64,000 bases of DNA from Toxonevra muliebris (GCA_963691655.1 OY829328.1:78434400-78498399), one strand, 5' to 3'. Counted from the first letter of the stretch, positions 1 through 12,265 are shown. Numbers and translations are program-made. Notes: generated from the letters alone by a model not told the origin.

Positions 1-588
1 TGATTTTAATAGGTAACCGTATATTCTACTTCGTTAATTCTAGTCTCAGCCTGCTATCAAAAATGATACTGTTGCTAGTTACAACAGCAAGGTGAAAACG
101 GCAAAAAAAAAAAATGTCAATGAAGCATTTTTTTTGCAGTTTTGCTCAATGAACCGCCGTAAATATCCCTCCATTAACATCATCTGCGCTTTTCGGTTTG
201 TTTTCGCTTTCACTATGTACGAGTATCATTAACGCAAGTCATTAATGTTGTTGCTTTGCTCACTCACTCTATATTGAGGGCAGTCGAGGTGGACTGAGAA
301 ATTAAGGGCACACTTACTTCTACTAATCGATAAGGACGTGGCACAAATTACGGTAATTCTACATAGAAACATACAGTATAATTATGGTAGCATTTGTATT
401 TTAGATATGGAAATATTTCTACTTACTATTTAAGTAACTGAATCCGAGTTTGCGTTCAAATTGGTGGATTAAACTTATGCCTTTAATTTATCTACTCGTA
501 TAAGTAGCGAAGAAAAGTCATTGCTACCTATCCCACAATCTAACTAAAAAAAAAGGACTAAAAAAGGTTAGTTTGACAGGTCTGACTC
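1..588. other. AT-rich intergenic DNA, no feature seen
   Basis: There is no open frame of note, no tRNA-like fold and no recognisable element end. Only short A-runs are present. It ends where a decayed mariner begins. Confidence 0.6.
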
Positions 589-1347
589 GTGGAAGACTCG
601 TGCCAAATGCAAGAGGAACTTGCAATAACATTGCTAGTTACTCAAGCAGCAATTTCCAAGCGCCTAAAATCATTGGGGTTTATCCAAAAGGAAGGAAACT
701 GGGTGCCATACAACTTAAAACCGAGAGACGTTGAAAGCCGATTTCTCATGTCTAAGATGCTGCTTCAAATCTGTAAAAATAAGTCGTTTTTGCATCGAAT
801 TATTACTGGCTGAAGCGCAAGAGGTCATATGTGAAGCCCGACCAACCAGGAACATTAACGCCGAAGCTGAATATTCATTGCGCCAAGGTAATGCTCTGTA
901 TTTGGTGGGATCAAAAGAGTGTCATCTATTACGACCTGGTAAAGCTCTTACGGAAGAGCTGTATCGAAAACAAGTGATTCGTTTGAAGCAGAGAGCAGTG
1001 ACCGACAAAACGACAAGAGTATTGCACCAGGCACGAGACCCTAAGTTTCCAGCATGACAACAAGCGTCTCCATGTTGCTAGACAGGTTAAAAACTATTTG
1101 AAAATAGTGGATGTGAAGTTTAGCCTCTCCCGCCGTATTCACCAGACATTGCTTCGTCTGACTATCACTTACTTCTATCGATGCAGAATGCAATTTTCGG
1201 AATACGTTTTACTTCAGTTGAAAGTATCGAAAAAACGAATCACGTTCATAGCCTCAAAAGATGGGCGATTTCTTTTTAGCAAGGAATCCATAAATTGCAT
1301 GAAAGATGGCAAAATATAATAGCTTCCGATGGATACTACTTTGAATG
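589..1347 (+). pseudogene. Decayed mariner transposase (mauritiana type)
   Basis: This is a remnant of a DD34D mariner transposase, the enzyme that cuts and re-inserts its own element at TA. The first open piece reads EDSCQMQEEL, then ISKRLKSLGFIQKEGNW and LKPRDVESRF, matching the helix-turn-helix and linker of the better preserved copies at 42541 and 54425. A later frame keeps QHDNKRLHVARQVK, which holds the second catalytic Asp. The PPYSPDIASSDYHL block with the third Asp is present in another frame near 1130-1175. It closes with a SDGYYFE-like C-terminus near 1347. Several frameshifts break the frame, the N-terminus is missing, and I find no terminal inverted repeats. It is clearly older than the other mariner copies in the window. 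Confidence 0.85.
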
Positions 1348-1674
1348 AATTCAAATTAATTTGTTATAAATAAATGAAATACAGTCAGGTCGATTGGTTA
1401 AGTCTAAGTCCAGGAATCTGGCTACGTCTGAGGGTTGTGTCCAGAGGAATTTACGTGTCAAGACAGTTAGTTTGGCTGGGTAAACAAATAGGTGCCGGAA
1501 GTCGTGAGAGCTATTGCTGCAATCTGAGCATCTGTTTTTTTATCGTGTTCTCCTAGCATTCCAGGTAGAAGTTAAGTAACTTGCTCCAGGCAACCGGTGA
1601 TGGGCGAGTCTTCAGAACAATGTTAGGCTGTCGGTTGTTCATGGCACTTGCTACCTATTCTGCGAGTATTTTCT

Positions 1675-3280
1675 TTATGACAGGGTTGCAGGTATTCTGG
1701 TCCAACGGTTGGTTGTTGTGTATGTGGAGTTACGAAATGTGCGAATACTACTTTGGTATCGGTCTAGTTCCCTGTGGATATTGCGTGGTGAATGTACTAG
1801 ATCTAGTAAAGCCTTATTAGGGTGGCTTTCACGATGGCACATGATAAGGTATTGCTTGGCGAGAAGGGTATTGTGCTCTTCTACCCTGAACATCTTTACT
1901 ATATTGTGTAGGTGATCGTCATGCTCCTTTGTGTAGAGCTGATGTTGACCATATGGGAGCGGCGTAATTCATAACAGTAATGCCAGCTTGCTTCCAGCAG
2001 CGAATTTATGACTCTGTTGCATCCTCTCAAGAGATTTTTTACGTTGGTTGCGTGTGTAGCGAAGGTGAACAGGCTAATAAAACTGACCCCTGGGATTATC
2101 GGGTAGTTGACCGTGGGAATTCGCTTTCCTGCGGTCATGATATCGAAGGCAAGTTTAACCTCCTTTGTCCAGGTGGTGGTTGATTTCTGTGCGGACAATT
2201 GCAGTTGCGGACAATTTGTTTTCTGACAACTTCTGCAGGGTACGTGTTAATGTTACTGCTCAGTTTTGAAATGACCTTGCCAGTTAAATGGATGGTGCAG
2301 TCATCAGCGTATGAGATTAATCGAATATCAACCGGTGAACTAGGCAGCTTGTCTATATAGTAGTTGAACAGAATCGGTGATAAGGCTCCTCCCTGTGGTA
2401 CCCTTTCCCCTTCGTAAAGCATGATTCGGTGTTACTGAATTCTACAAACGATTGTCTTGTCTTGTTTTGTCTTCATATAGTTGGCCAGCCAGTGTTTTAT
2501 GAGGTTCAGTAGTGTTGATTCGATTAGGTCTTGCAGGAGGCTGGCGCGCCTCACAGTATCGAAGACTGTCGATAGATCAAGGGTAACCAGAACTGTTCTG
2601 TCGCATGACATTCTTTAGCTTGATCCGTGACCGATCTGTGATGAAATTTCGTGCTAAGCAGTAGTTATGCTTCGATTTTTCACGGAAGCCATACGCTAGC
2701 TCTAGGTACGCATCCTAAGTGGGTAGTCGGAGCGCTTGGAGAGTTTTGGCAACTGGTGACATTCGAGATATAGGGCGATACGATTTCCGTTTATCTGGAT
2801 CCTTGCCTGGCTTACACAGAGGGATTATTCTGCCTATTTTCCACACGTCAGGAATTGTTAGGGTTTGCAGGAACACATTGAACACAAACATCGAATACTC
2901 AAGGCCAGCTATGTTAAGGCGTTTCAACATAATCATACCAGGAGATACCATCCAGTCCTTGTGTCTTTGAGGGTTTCGCTTTATTAATTGTACTTGCCAC
3001 TTCATGTATTGTAAAGGTGACGAATACCACATCGTTGGTCATCGCTAATGCACGCAGTTTTCTAAGTGTTGATTTCTTTCCAACTTCGTGATTTGCCGGA
3101 TACTCTAAGAATTGGCGACCGAACACACTTCTTAGCATATTCTTCATGGTGTGCTTTGAATGAGATAGCCGTGAGGTTCTTACGTCTGGTGGGGTTGGAA
3201 AGAAACCTAATATTGGACCACAATTTTTCAGAGCCTGATTCGTGAAAATGAGCAGCCCATTTATGCCGACGTTATGCATC
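1675..3280 (-). pseudogene. Jockey/I-type LINE ORF2 remnant (reverse transcriptase)
   Basis: Read from 3280 downward, frame fragments give a non-LTR retrotransposon reverse transcriptase in the correct order. The N-terminal part contains INKAKPSKTQGLDGIS, then IPDVWKIGRIIPLCKPGKDPDKRKSYRPIS. Motif A follows as VLVTLDLSTVFDT near 2565-2605. Next come GERVPQGGALSPILFNYYIDKLP and the catalytic YADDC box at 2300-2320. The thumb region is TWTKEVKLAFDIM (2120-2160), and the C-terminal tail is EEHNTLLAKQYLIMC (near 1840-1880). The catalytic Asp pair is intact, but at least four frameshifts separate the blocks. The endonuclease domain and ORF1 are absent, so the copy is 5' truncated. Wording of the motifs points to the Jockey/I assemblage; the clade is not certain. 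Confidence 0.88.
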
Positions 3281-3309
3281 TACCAGGGTTCTTATGGTTG
3301 TGCTCGCCC

Positions 3310-3460
3310 GAATTTCGTCATGTTCATCTTCCTCTACCCCCTCCAACTCGGCAAGTTTTTGCCGATCTCATTCAAATTTGGTGCGGTAACTATTTGTGAA
3401 AGTTTGAGCCGAAACGATTTTAAAACTTGGTTCACTTGACATTTATTGCGATATGCAAAA
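3310..3460. repeat. Dispersed repeat, copy 1
   Basis: This stretch (ctcggcaagtttttgccgatc, then tttggtgcggtaactatt, then ggttcacttga) recurs with divergence at 8636-8790. It has no coding signal. It is probably a fragment of an unidentified mobile element. Confidence 0.6.
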
Positions 3461-3641
3461 ACGCATCGATTTGAATAAGGAAACAAATTTTTCAATCCAC
3501 TCTAAAATCATCCAAAATATTTAATCGCGACTGCACTTACGTTTAGCGAGTTCATTGAATTCCATCGTATAACGTCAGTCATACTCATAAATATTGCACC
3601 AAAGGCAAAAACAGGTTCCTTCTTTGTCGGTCGTTGTTGTT

Positions 3642-3944
3642 TCATATACCTTCTACATTTAACTCTTTTTTTTTTTCAAACATTATTTTTGGGATTTGTA
3701 TAAACAACGTTAGCTTCACACGTAGTTCAAATGAGAATGCGGTAGTATTTCGTTTCATATCTTCTCGATGTGTTTTGCTGTCGAGGTGAAACTCCAAATG
3801 CATAAAGTCATCATCATCAATATCGTCAGTCGAAATGCGCAATGGAAGTTGAAAGAATTGCAAATTGAATTTCTCTGCTATCTGTTGTCCGTTTGAAATT
3901 TGTAAAACTATGTGGCATGAGGAGGAGTGGAGTGGATGCCCCAC
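3642..3944 (-). other. Unrecognised 100-aa open frame
   Basis: An open frame whose translation is not low-complexity: SNGQQIAEKFNLQFFQLPL, an acidic stretch STDDIDDDDF, then LEFHLDSKTHREDM and a basic end. I do not recognise it. It starts with Met, has no close neighbour gene, and the repeat around 3310-3460 lies downstream of its stop. It could be a decayed mobile-element ORF or chance. No splice context or homologous partner is visible in the window. Confidence 0.2.
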
Positions 3945-4299
3945 TATAGATATGCATGTCTTCTTCTATTCCTCAATGATTGTAAATCAGCCTACTACCA
4001 GTTGAGAAACATTGTTGGATTAGTATTTCTAACTCTTTGAATTTGCTATTCTTTCTAGCTACACAGAATCCAGCTACTTTATAGGCATGATAGTTGCCAT
4101 GTCGTGTTTCGTAGAAGAAAAAAAGAAACAAATGAATTTCAAATGTATTTTTCCTAAAAACATCAGTAGCAGCTCCAATGCTTCGAGCAAAAACAAACAT
4201 TCAATATGTTACTAATTTTTTCAATTTGTTTTGGTATGCAACTTTTAAGGGAGAGCAAGACAATTTCACATTTACACAAACTGCCGTGGAGATGGCCAC

Positions 4300-6560
4300 C
4301 TCTGCCCTAAGTAATTAAACTTTCAGAAGGTGTTTGGTTCGGAATTTGTGGAAGGTTTCAAATACACTCTCAGAAAACTATCAGTACATCAGCATCGTTG
4401 GTTCAGTAACAGATGAACAAGAAATTATGGGGATTCACCAGAACACCATTTTTTAGAGAATTGAATTAATCCTGGTCATTTTTTTCTAATGGAAAAATCA
4501 CAGGTGATGGAGAACTCGGTTTTTGAAGGAAACTGTAAAATTATTTTGTTCTGAAATCGTGGAACTTGGAATCTTAGCGGTATAGAATCAAAACCAGCTC
4601 AGTTCAAACGAGAAAAGACTTATGGATGCAATAAAGAATTCTCCCAAGAAAATTCTAACAAGAACAGACCTAAGTAGATCGGAGTTGATAGAAAGAGAAA
4701 ACTAAAAATACCTGAGGGATTGATATGTTTCAAAAAGTGTCCTCTATATCATGTGAGGAATACCAAAAAAAAAAACAGCTATCAAAAATAGAAAGCAAGG
4801 AAAGCTCTAGATTTTTTCTTCATTAAAGCTATTTACCATAAAAATTCCTTGAGACTCACTCACCGGTGATTCCCTTACATCAATTCTGGCTTTCGTTATT
4901 TGATGAAAACCGGAGGAGGTTGAAATCCACCCGATAGCATGGCAGAAATGCCGCTTGATTTGAACCTACGTGGGCGCACTTAAAGTACCTAAAAACTCAG
5001 GTCAATGTTTCCAGAAATGGGGCAAAAAACCGCAGAACTAAAAAGAGACAGATAGTAATGCTACGCTCGAATCCTAAACTCGCAAATAAAGTGAAGTCCA
5101 AACTAAACTTTTTACTAATTTCAAACTCTTAATAGAAATTCCCAGGACCCAGTCACCGAATGACTTTTCGATACTTTTGTGAAAACTGGAGGTATATAAA
5201 ATTAAAATTTTACCTGATACTATCACAAAAATCAGTGGGTACCAATTGAAAGGTAGTCAAATGCACGATGCTTCAGTAAATGTCTCTAGTAATATCATGT
5301 GAGAAAGCCTTGAGAGTAACAACATCCAATACAGTTATATAAATATGTTTCGTAAAAGTTAGAAGCCCTCAAGAAAGAAAACGAGAGGGTACCGGTACCA
5401 AAACTATCATAAGAAGTTCTCGGAACTAACTCACCGATGATACCCCGGTTCTGTTGAAAATTTGAGAAAATAAAATAAAGAACCCGAGAAAAAAGAATGA
5501 ATGAATGGAACACAAAAAGGAATAAACAATGCAGGTGCATTGAAAACATTTGGCCATGCTCCATGTTTTTACGCAGCATGCTGTAAAAAAGTGACACTGT
5601 AATACCAGACGACCTCGATAGTCTAATGGGTAGTGCACTAGACTTTCATCTGGGAGGTTCGGATTCGATTCCCGTCTTCGTCTGGTGGTTAATTTTCATA
5701 ACTTTCTTATATTCAATCAATCAATATGAAGTACTTATATGAGAATTATAAGATAGTGTACAAGGACACACATTGGTTGGTAAAGGCAACACCACCAAGC
5801 CGACAAAAAATTGCCACACCGCCGTTCGGAATCGGCGTTAAACTGTAGGTCCAACTATGTGGTATCACAATGGGCCATTCAGGCCTAAGTGTGTCTTACG
5901 ACAGCCACTCCAACCTAACCTACCTAATACCAGGGCAGTGCAAATTAGAATGAGATAGAAGTGCTTTTTAGAAAGAGTGAATAGTGAAAAAAATTGAACT
6001 TTTGACTTTTCCCAAACTTAAAAAGTTCCCTGGACACAGCAATTCCACGAAATCAATTGTGACTTCTAGCTTTGATAAAAGTTATAGTAGTTAGAATGAT
6101 TAGTTATCAGAGAAAATAAATTTTTGTTATAAATTACAAATAAGGCGTTTGAAATCGTTTCATAATTCAAGTATTTAGTACTAGTAATATCACGTAGCAC
6201 AAATTAAGAACAGCAGGACTTAACAAAGCTAGCTGGAAATGCTCAGTTGAAGCCTTAAGATCTCAAAAGGAATAAAGGAAAAATATAAATCCGGCTACCA
6301 TAAAAGAATTTCTGTTTCCCATGAACGCGAATTCTTCAAAGCCGGTTCAATCTGAATTTTTGAAGAAATCTTCTGAAGAAACTACCTGAAGAATAAGAAA
6401 TTTACGTGGTAATGTAGTAGCACTAAAGCTGTAAAAGATTGCAGTCTTTTTAAGCTTGAAGTCATTTGGCTTTAAAAAAATTAATGCAAGATTCCAGAAT
6501 ACAGAATTAAATCCGTGAAGTCACAAGTCATTTTTGAAGTCAATGACTTATCCTTTATTT
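4300..6560. repeat. Degenerate ~285-bp tandem repeats
   Basis: Recurring anchor phrases show an old tandem array. The anchor 'ctcaccggtgattccc' at about 4859 is matched by 'agtcaccgaatgac' at about 5150 and 'ctcaccgatgatacccc' at about 5431, a spacing of about 280-290. A second anchor, 'tatcatgtgaggaa', recurs in altered form at 5292 and 6187. The array is interrupted at 5609-5924 by a SINE. No coding frame is convincing. Confidence 0.5.
5609..5924 (+). mobile_element. tRNA-derived SINE, copy 1
   Basis: The head carries RNA polymerase III promoter boxes: an A-box-like 'tagtctaatgggtagtgcac' and a B-box within 'ggttcggattcgattccc'. The tRNA-like part has an anticodon-loop-like ctttca and is closest in wording to tRNA-Glu. 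A body of about 200 bp follows (accaccaagccgacaaaaaa, then ccgttcggaatcggcgttaa). The tail is built of AACCT/CCTAA pentamers. A perfect 9-bp direct repeat, taataccag, flanks it (5600-5608 and 5925-5933) and marks a target site duplication from retroposition. A second copy lies at 62421-62745. Confidence 0.9.
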
Positions 6561-7600
6561 TTGAAGTCATTTTTTTAAAGTTATGAATGCCCAGTTTTTT
6601 ATTTGCAGTCCTGATCTCTACAAATTACACAGCCACATAAGAAAATGTTTTTTCTAGTCCGGTGGCCAGACCATGTTTATTATATGTCTTTGGGTTCGCT
6701 GATTCCGAATCCGAAGTCCAAAAAAAATCATCCGAGTAAAAAAATATTCTTTCGAATCCGGTGGCAAGACCATGTATATTATATGTTTTCGGGGCCGCTG
6801 AATCCGATTTCGAGGCCCAAAAAATCATCCGAGCACGTCAGGGTCATAACCTCAAAAAAAATCATTCAATTTATTTTTTCGAGCCCGGAGTCCAGATCAT
6901 GTTTACTATATATTTTTGGGGTCAGTGAATCCGAATCTGAGGTTCAAAAAACCCCAGCATGTCAGGTTTTCAACTTAGCTTAGTTAACCATGTATTTTGT
7001 AGGTTATGTCGAAAACCTGACAGGCTGTGTTTTTTTATGACCTCTGATTCGAATTCAGCGACCCCAAAAACATATAATAAACAATGTCGGACCCACGGGC
7101 TCGAAAAAAAATTGCATGAGGTTTTTCGAGGTTATGTGTCAGAACCCTGACGTGCTGGGATTTTTCGGACCTCAGATTTGGATTCAGCGATCCCAAAAAA
7201 CATATCGTAAACATGGTCTGACCTCCAGACCCGAAAAAACCTTTTTTTGTGGCTGTGTTATTAATTGACTTGAAGTCATTCATTTTGAAGTCATTGAAAG
7301 TCATTGGAATAAATTGAATTCATTTAAACAACTTGGAAGTCTCAATTGACGGCAAGGCTTAAAACCAATTTGAAGTCATGACTGCGACTTCAAGTATAAT
7401 GTGAAGTTATTTGAATGATTGTGACTTATTTACCTTGAAGTCTCAATTTGATTGCTATAATCAATGAGCAGTCATTGACTTCAAAAAGACTGGTAACTTA
7501 ATTTTCGAAAGTCATAAGTCTCAAATGAAATCAAAGATTGTAAACAGAAAGCGTAATTCATTTGCAGTGACTTCAATGAATGCAGCTCGAAATGGCTGCA
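6455..7600. repeat. Simple 'gaagtcatt' repeat flanking the foldback element
   Basis: The octamer tgaagtca and variants recur irregularly at 6460-6590 and again at 7262-7600, on both sides of the foldback-like element. This suggests the element inserted into, or was captured by, an existing short-motif array. Confidence 0.45.
6628..7257. mobile_element. Foldback-like element with internal direct and inverted repeats
   Basis: It starts CACAGCCACA and ends TGTGGCTGTG (7248-7257), with the trinucleotide tta on each side. Inside, a ~90-bp module (ccggtggccagaccatgttt, then atatgt, then gctgattccgaatc) appears three times in direct orientation, near 6655, 6760 and 6890. It appears twice inverted, near 7030-7110 and 7150-7240. 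The whole can fold into a long hairpin. Open frames inside are on both strands and follow the repeats, so they are not genes. The 3-bp tta flank would fit a PIF/Harbinger-type origin, but no transposase is present. Confidence 0.7.
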
Positions 7601-7678
7601 ATCTTATACAACTATGGGTAGGACAAACAAATAAACCAACAAAAAAAATTCTATGTATATATATACGAAAAATGTGAA

Positions 7679-8190
7679 TTGGTAATGGGAGAAACTCAAT
7701 TTGGATTCAAAGAAGGAATGGAAACTCGTGAAGCTTTATTCTGTATTCATGTTTTAGTAGAAAATTGCAGAGATGTACAAAAAGACGTGTTTATGTGCTT
7801 TATAGATTATGAAAAAGTTTCTGGTACAGTACAGCATGATAAACTTATTGACATCCTTCAAAGGATGAACATTGTTGCAAAAGAAATTCAATGCATAAAA
7901 AATCTCTACTGGCATCAAACGGCAGAAGTCAAAATTAACGACGAGTTTAGTGATGAAATGAGCATTCTTAGAGGAGTTAAACAAAGAATGCATTCTTTCG
8001 CCGGTTTTACAAGTTTAGTGATGAAATAAGCATTCTTTGAGGAGTTAGACAAGGATGCATTCTTTCGCCGCTTTTATTCAATATCTACTCGGAGAGGATC
8101 TTTCAAGAAGCACTCCACAATTCAGAAGCTGATATTAGAGTGAATGGCACCAACATTAATAATATCAAGTACGCTGAATATACTACTGTT
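7679..8190 (+). pseudogene. LINE reverse transcriptase fragment
   Basis: The translation gives ETQFGFKEGMETREALF, then CFIDYEKVSGTVQHDKLIDIL (motif A region), then LRGVKQRMHSF. In a shifted frame from about 8035 it continues RQGCILSPLLFNIYSERIF and NNIKYAEYTTVIA. The last block is the catalytic YADD box, here changed to YAEY, so the copy cannot be active. About 64 bp around 7946-8011 is tandemly repeated at 8012-8075 (agtttagtgatgaaat, then gcattctt, then gaggagtta), which causes the frame break. Both ends are missing; only the palm region survives. It is a different LINE family from the one at 1675-3280. Confidence 0.88.
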
Positions 8191-8635
8191 ATAGCCCTAT
8201 TAGGGCTATTAGAAGTTCTAAGTTGGCTCCTAAAGTATAATTTTAGGATAGATTTTTCCTATGAACTAGAACAGTTATATAGGGATCCTACATTGGAGGG
8301 TTTTTAGGACTCCTATATAGGTCTTAAATTTTTGTATGTAAGAAAAAGGTAAGAGTTTCTTTTTCGTCACGTTTGTGACTGCTTAATATGTGTACTTTAG
8401 GATTCTTATAATGCACCTAAATAGGGAGAGTATAGGACTACCATTTGACTCCTAAATATATATGTTTCCGGGAGACAATTTGTAATTTTGAAAAAAAAAA
8501 ATGGTAAAATTTTGGATTTTTTTTACTTTTTTGTTTCTTCTTTCAAAAAATTGAAGAATTATCTGTCGAGCGAAATATTCCTTATGCAATAGTTGATTAG
8601 TTATATGGATCCGAAACAGGGGCTGTTTGACCAAA

Positions 8636-8790
8636 ATGTCAAAATTCTGCCCCCACTAACTTGGCGAGTTTTTGATCGCTCTCGTTCTAATTTGGTACGG
8701 TAACTATTACCCAATAGGACTAAACTTTGAGGAGATTGGAGCCTGATCAATTTTAAAGGTGGGTTCACTTGATAGGAATATATATATAAG
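8636..8790. repeat. Dispersed repeat, copy 2
   Basis: A diverged partner of 3310-3460, sharing ggcgagtttttgatcgctct, then aatttggtacggtaactatt and gggttcacttgata. It is non-coding. Confidence 0.6.
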
Positions 8791-9444
8791 TGATTTTTTT
8801 TTCTCTGACCACTTGGAAAAGTTAGCATCTGATGTCAGTAGTAAGTGGCTAATGTGGACTTTTTATATTTGATCTGCTTTTAAGGTTACCATTATCAAGT
8901 TGAAGTGATCATCTGGGGGGAAATTTTTTTGTTTTTTTATTCCTATTATTGACATCTAGATGCTGGCTTTCTTTTCAGATTGATTCTAAATAAAAAAAAT
9001 GGATATGTGCAAGGCACGCAAGATATTTGATGTGTAAACAGTTAAGCTAACTGAATGTCATATACATAAGCTCACATATGTATAGCCATATATAGGGATT
9101 TAATGTATAATTTATATGCTTAGGTAATTCAAATTAAAACAATTATTTTATAAACTTAAAAACTTATTATCATTATCTTTTATATATATATTAACCCAAT
9201 TCACCATAAATTGCAAATGATCTTACATCATTGCAAATGCAAATTTTTATTCCATATCACATATATTTGTTGTTGTGATAGCATAAATATTTTGCAATTG
9301 CACCAAATCGTGAATAGAATCGTGAATAGTTGCATTATTTTTCTTTTACTCAGTGCATCGGGATCAATCGCATTCTTTTTTTCGCGCTCTAAGTTTTTCT
9401 TCCTGTCGATTTGAAATTTTATTAGATGTGAAAATTTTACATAA

Positions 9445-9520
9445 CGTCGCCTGAGAATTGATTTGGCGTATAGGTATATGAATTTGTACACACATACGTC
9501 AAATCAATCCTCAGGCGACG
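9445..9520. other. Near-perfect 26-bp-arm hairpin
   Basis: The arm 9445-9470 (starting cgtcgcctgagaattgattt) pairs with 9495-9520 (ending aatcctcaggcgacg). There is one A-C mismatch and one G-T wobble over 26 bp, around a 24-nt loop. The size suits an miRNA precursor, but a tiny foldback element or MITE remnant is equally possible. No known miRNA is recognised in either arm. Confidence 0.5.
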
Positions 9521-12130
9521 ATAAATGCTTTCCACATTTAACCTTAGGAACAGGCAACAGGGATGACTAGTCACCCCACTACTTTTTAAAAGCACCGCAA
9601 AGAGAGTTGTCTTAACTGCATTTATTAAAAATAAAACAGAATGTATTTTTATTGAAGTAAATAAGTGATTTTATAATAAATAAGTCTGATTTTTTCTGTT
9701 TAACATATTTGCTATTTACATAGATAAAAAAAAGTGTTGTATTTTATGCCGTGATTTGCTATCATTATCACTACGTTTTGTTTATACATTTATTGAAACC
9801 TAGATTCCTTATCATTTTGTATTGTTTTTGTATTTTAAAAAATATTTAATTTTAACGCAATCTAACTAACCGAATGCAAAACCTATCAAACGCCTGTGTT
9901 TGCTATGGCGACTTCTCTGCTTGTATGCTATAGTCGATCTCCACACGTTTAACACCAACAAATAATTCTGCCACGAATAAATGTACACGCACATTTTGTT
10001 TTCGTATGTACATAAATGTATGAGTAAATCGATCGAAACATAAACAAACAAACTCCGCTCGTATTTTAATTTCTCCCTCTCTTCTTCTCTTTGTAGTTTA
10101 GAGTAGCACAGTCATGCCGCGCAGTAGTGTGAGCAAGAAGGGAACTGGACGTTACAGTTATCTTACATCTTACGATACAGTTATTGTTACATTTTACACA
10201 TTTGAAATTTTGCCCATACCGTGAGCTAAAATGTTTACACATCAAAAAAATTGTTTTTTATTTTCTTTATTTTTTTTTTATAATTTTTTTTTATTTTTTT
10301 AAATAACAAATTAAATTTACGATAATTAAACTTCATCTAGCAGAAGTAGAAGCTAATATATTACTTCACAACATGATTTTACTATAATTGTTTTTAAATA
10401 ACTCAAGGTCAAGAAGATTATTACTTGTAAAACAGAAAAAACTACTTTCAAAACACATGCATAACAAGATTTCTAAATACATATTTATAATTGATGATGA
10501 TTTAATTTTTACTTACACTTTTTCTTTTTTTAAAACAACGAAATGAAAAATTGAAAGAACTTACTTAGACGGATCACCATACATATAATTATATAGGCGC
10601 AAAGTTAAAAGAGTTACAAATCTGTTTGGGAAAAAGAAAATTATAGATATTAATATAAATGGTATATTTGAAATGGGAGTTTTTTAAGGAAATGCATTTA
10701 TTTTCACATAAATTTAAAGCTGTAATATTGATTTACATAAATTGATGTTTGCCCTAAATTTTGTGTAAATAGAACCTTTTAGAGAACCATAGCGGTCAAG
10801 AAAGAATTTTTCTTGTTTTTTCGAGGAGATTAGAGAAAAAAGAGTAGGAAAAAAAATATTAATTAAGTTAGTTAAATTCATGAGACTTGAGACATAAACT
10901 CCAGCTATGCCACCTCTGATAGAGCAGGTTTTGTAATAAATAAAAATGGAAAAGAAGTTGGACTTATGAAATCGTATAGACGTGTGGGCAAAGAATCAAT
11001 GTAGTGAAGTCGATTCATTCCTGAGTTTAAGTACTTCATCTGTTTTTTCCAGTTCAAGCAATCGAATTTCTTTAAGGTATTTAAGTAGAATTGTAAATCT
11101 CACAATTTCCTATATATTAAAAAAAAAAAAAAATACACCGCCACTGAACAAACGTTCAGAATTGAATACCGACACTGAACTTAATCGCCTTTCATGAAAG
11201 TACCATTAAAAAAAATCTAAAAAATTCGAATTTACATTATTACAACCCAATCAAATTGGCATAAACTCCAAATACAACAACTTGAAGTGTCAAAAATTAC
11301 AGCAACAACAACATATTGCAACAAACGCCGTGTAGCAGCAATTGCACTTCTACCCATAATTTCATTCTCCATGCAAATTTCTCTACCAAAAAAAAAAAAA
11401 AAAAATTTTTTTTTTATTATGTGCCACATTAAGAAAAAAATGATGAAATTTTCTATAGAAATAAAATGTAAGAGAAGAAGTCACAGTAAATTTTTCGTTG
11501 CATTTTGTAGTTATACAGAAATTTTACAAGTAAAACTAATATTAGTAACAAGAATTCATGAAAAAGTCGTGATGTTCATTCAATGTATTTTGGCTGGCAA
11601 TCACGACAAAACTTATCTATCTACAACATATTTTTAACATACCTACTATTGTATTTAGTTGTTGCTGGATAACAACAACAACTACAACAACAACTTTCCA
11701 AACGTGAAAAACTTGACTTGATAGAAAATTATATACTAAACCTAACTAACTACTGGAATGACAGCGGCAACAACAACAACAACATACAAAGAATATCTGA
11801 AGATGATAATTTAAGTTGCATATAGTTAGTTGAAGTTGAGAGTTACTAAATTTATGCTAAAGGTGAAATTCTTCTATGCTTTTATATACATATGTATGAA
11901 AAATGTAAGAATTTAAATCCTATTTATATGTAGTTACAGCAAGGGAAATAATTTTGAAAGCAGAAAATCTAATAATTTGAAACATTTTTTTTAATAAAAT
12001 TTCATGTTGAAAAAATTGGAAAGTATTAAAAAAAATGCAAGAAATTACGAAAGGAAAATGAATCTTATCAAATTCAATGTAGAAAAATTGTTTTTAACAA
12101 AAAAGCTTTTCATGAAATTTTGAGAAAACT
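9521..12130. other. AT-rich intergenic DNA
   Basis: No supported gene. It contains many homopolymer runs, CAACAA-rich stretches (11290-11330, 11660-11700, 11770-11790) and short spurious frames. A weak exon-like stretch sits at about 10095-10160, listed among the rejected items. Confidence 0.5.
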
Positions 12131-12265
12131 ATAGGTTAGGTAGGTTAGGTTAGGTTAGGTTAAGTTAGGTTAGATTAGATTAGATTAGGTTAGGTTAGGT
12201 ATGGTTAGGTTAGGTTAGGTTAAGTTAGGTTAAGTTAGGTTCGGTTAGGTAAGGTAAGGTAAGGT
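12131..12265. repeat. TTAGG-like pentamer array, left block
   Basis: About 27 units of TTAGG with variants (ttaag, ttaga, taagg). The unit equals the ancestral insect telomere repeat, which is reported lost in Diptera. The block runs straight into a 5'-truncated LINE. Confidence 0.9.

Noticed and set aside
5609..5685. Possible tRNA gene
   Set aside because: The tRNA-like fold is imperfect, continues into a conserved body, is flanked by a target duplication and has a second copy: a SINE, not a tRNA gene.
10095..10160. Exon-like stretch: tttgtag acceptor then ATG reading MPRSSVSKKGTGRY
   Set aside because: No convincing donor, a stop after 36 codons if unspliced, and no partner exon found; too weak to call.
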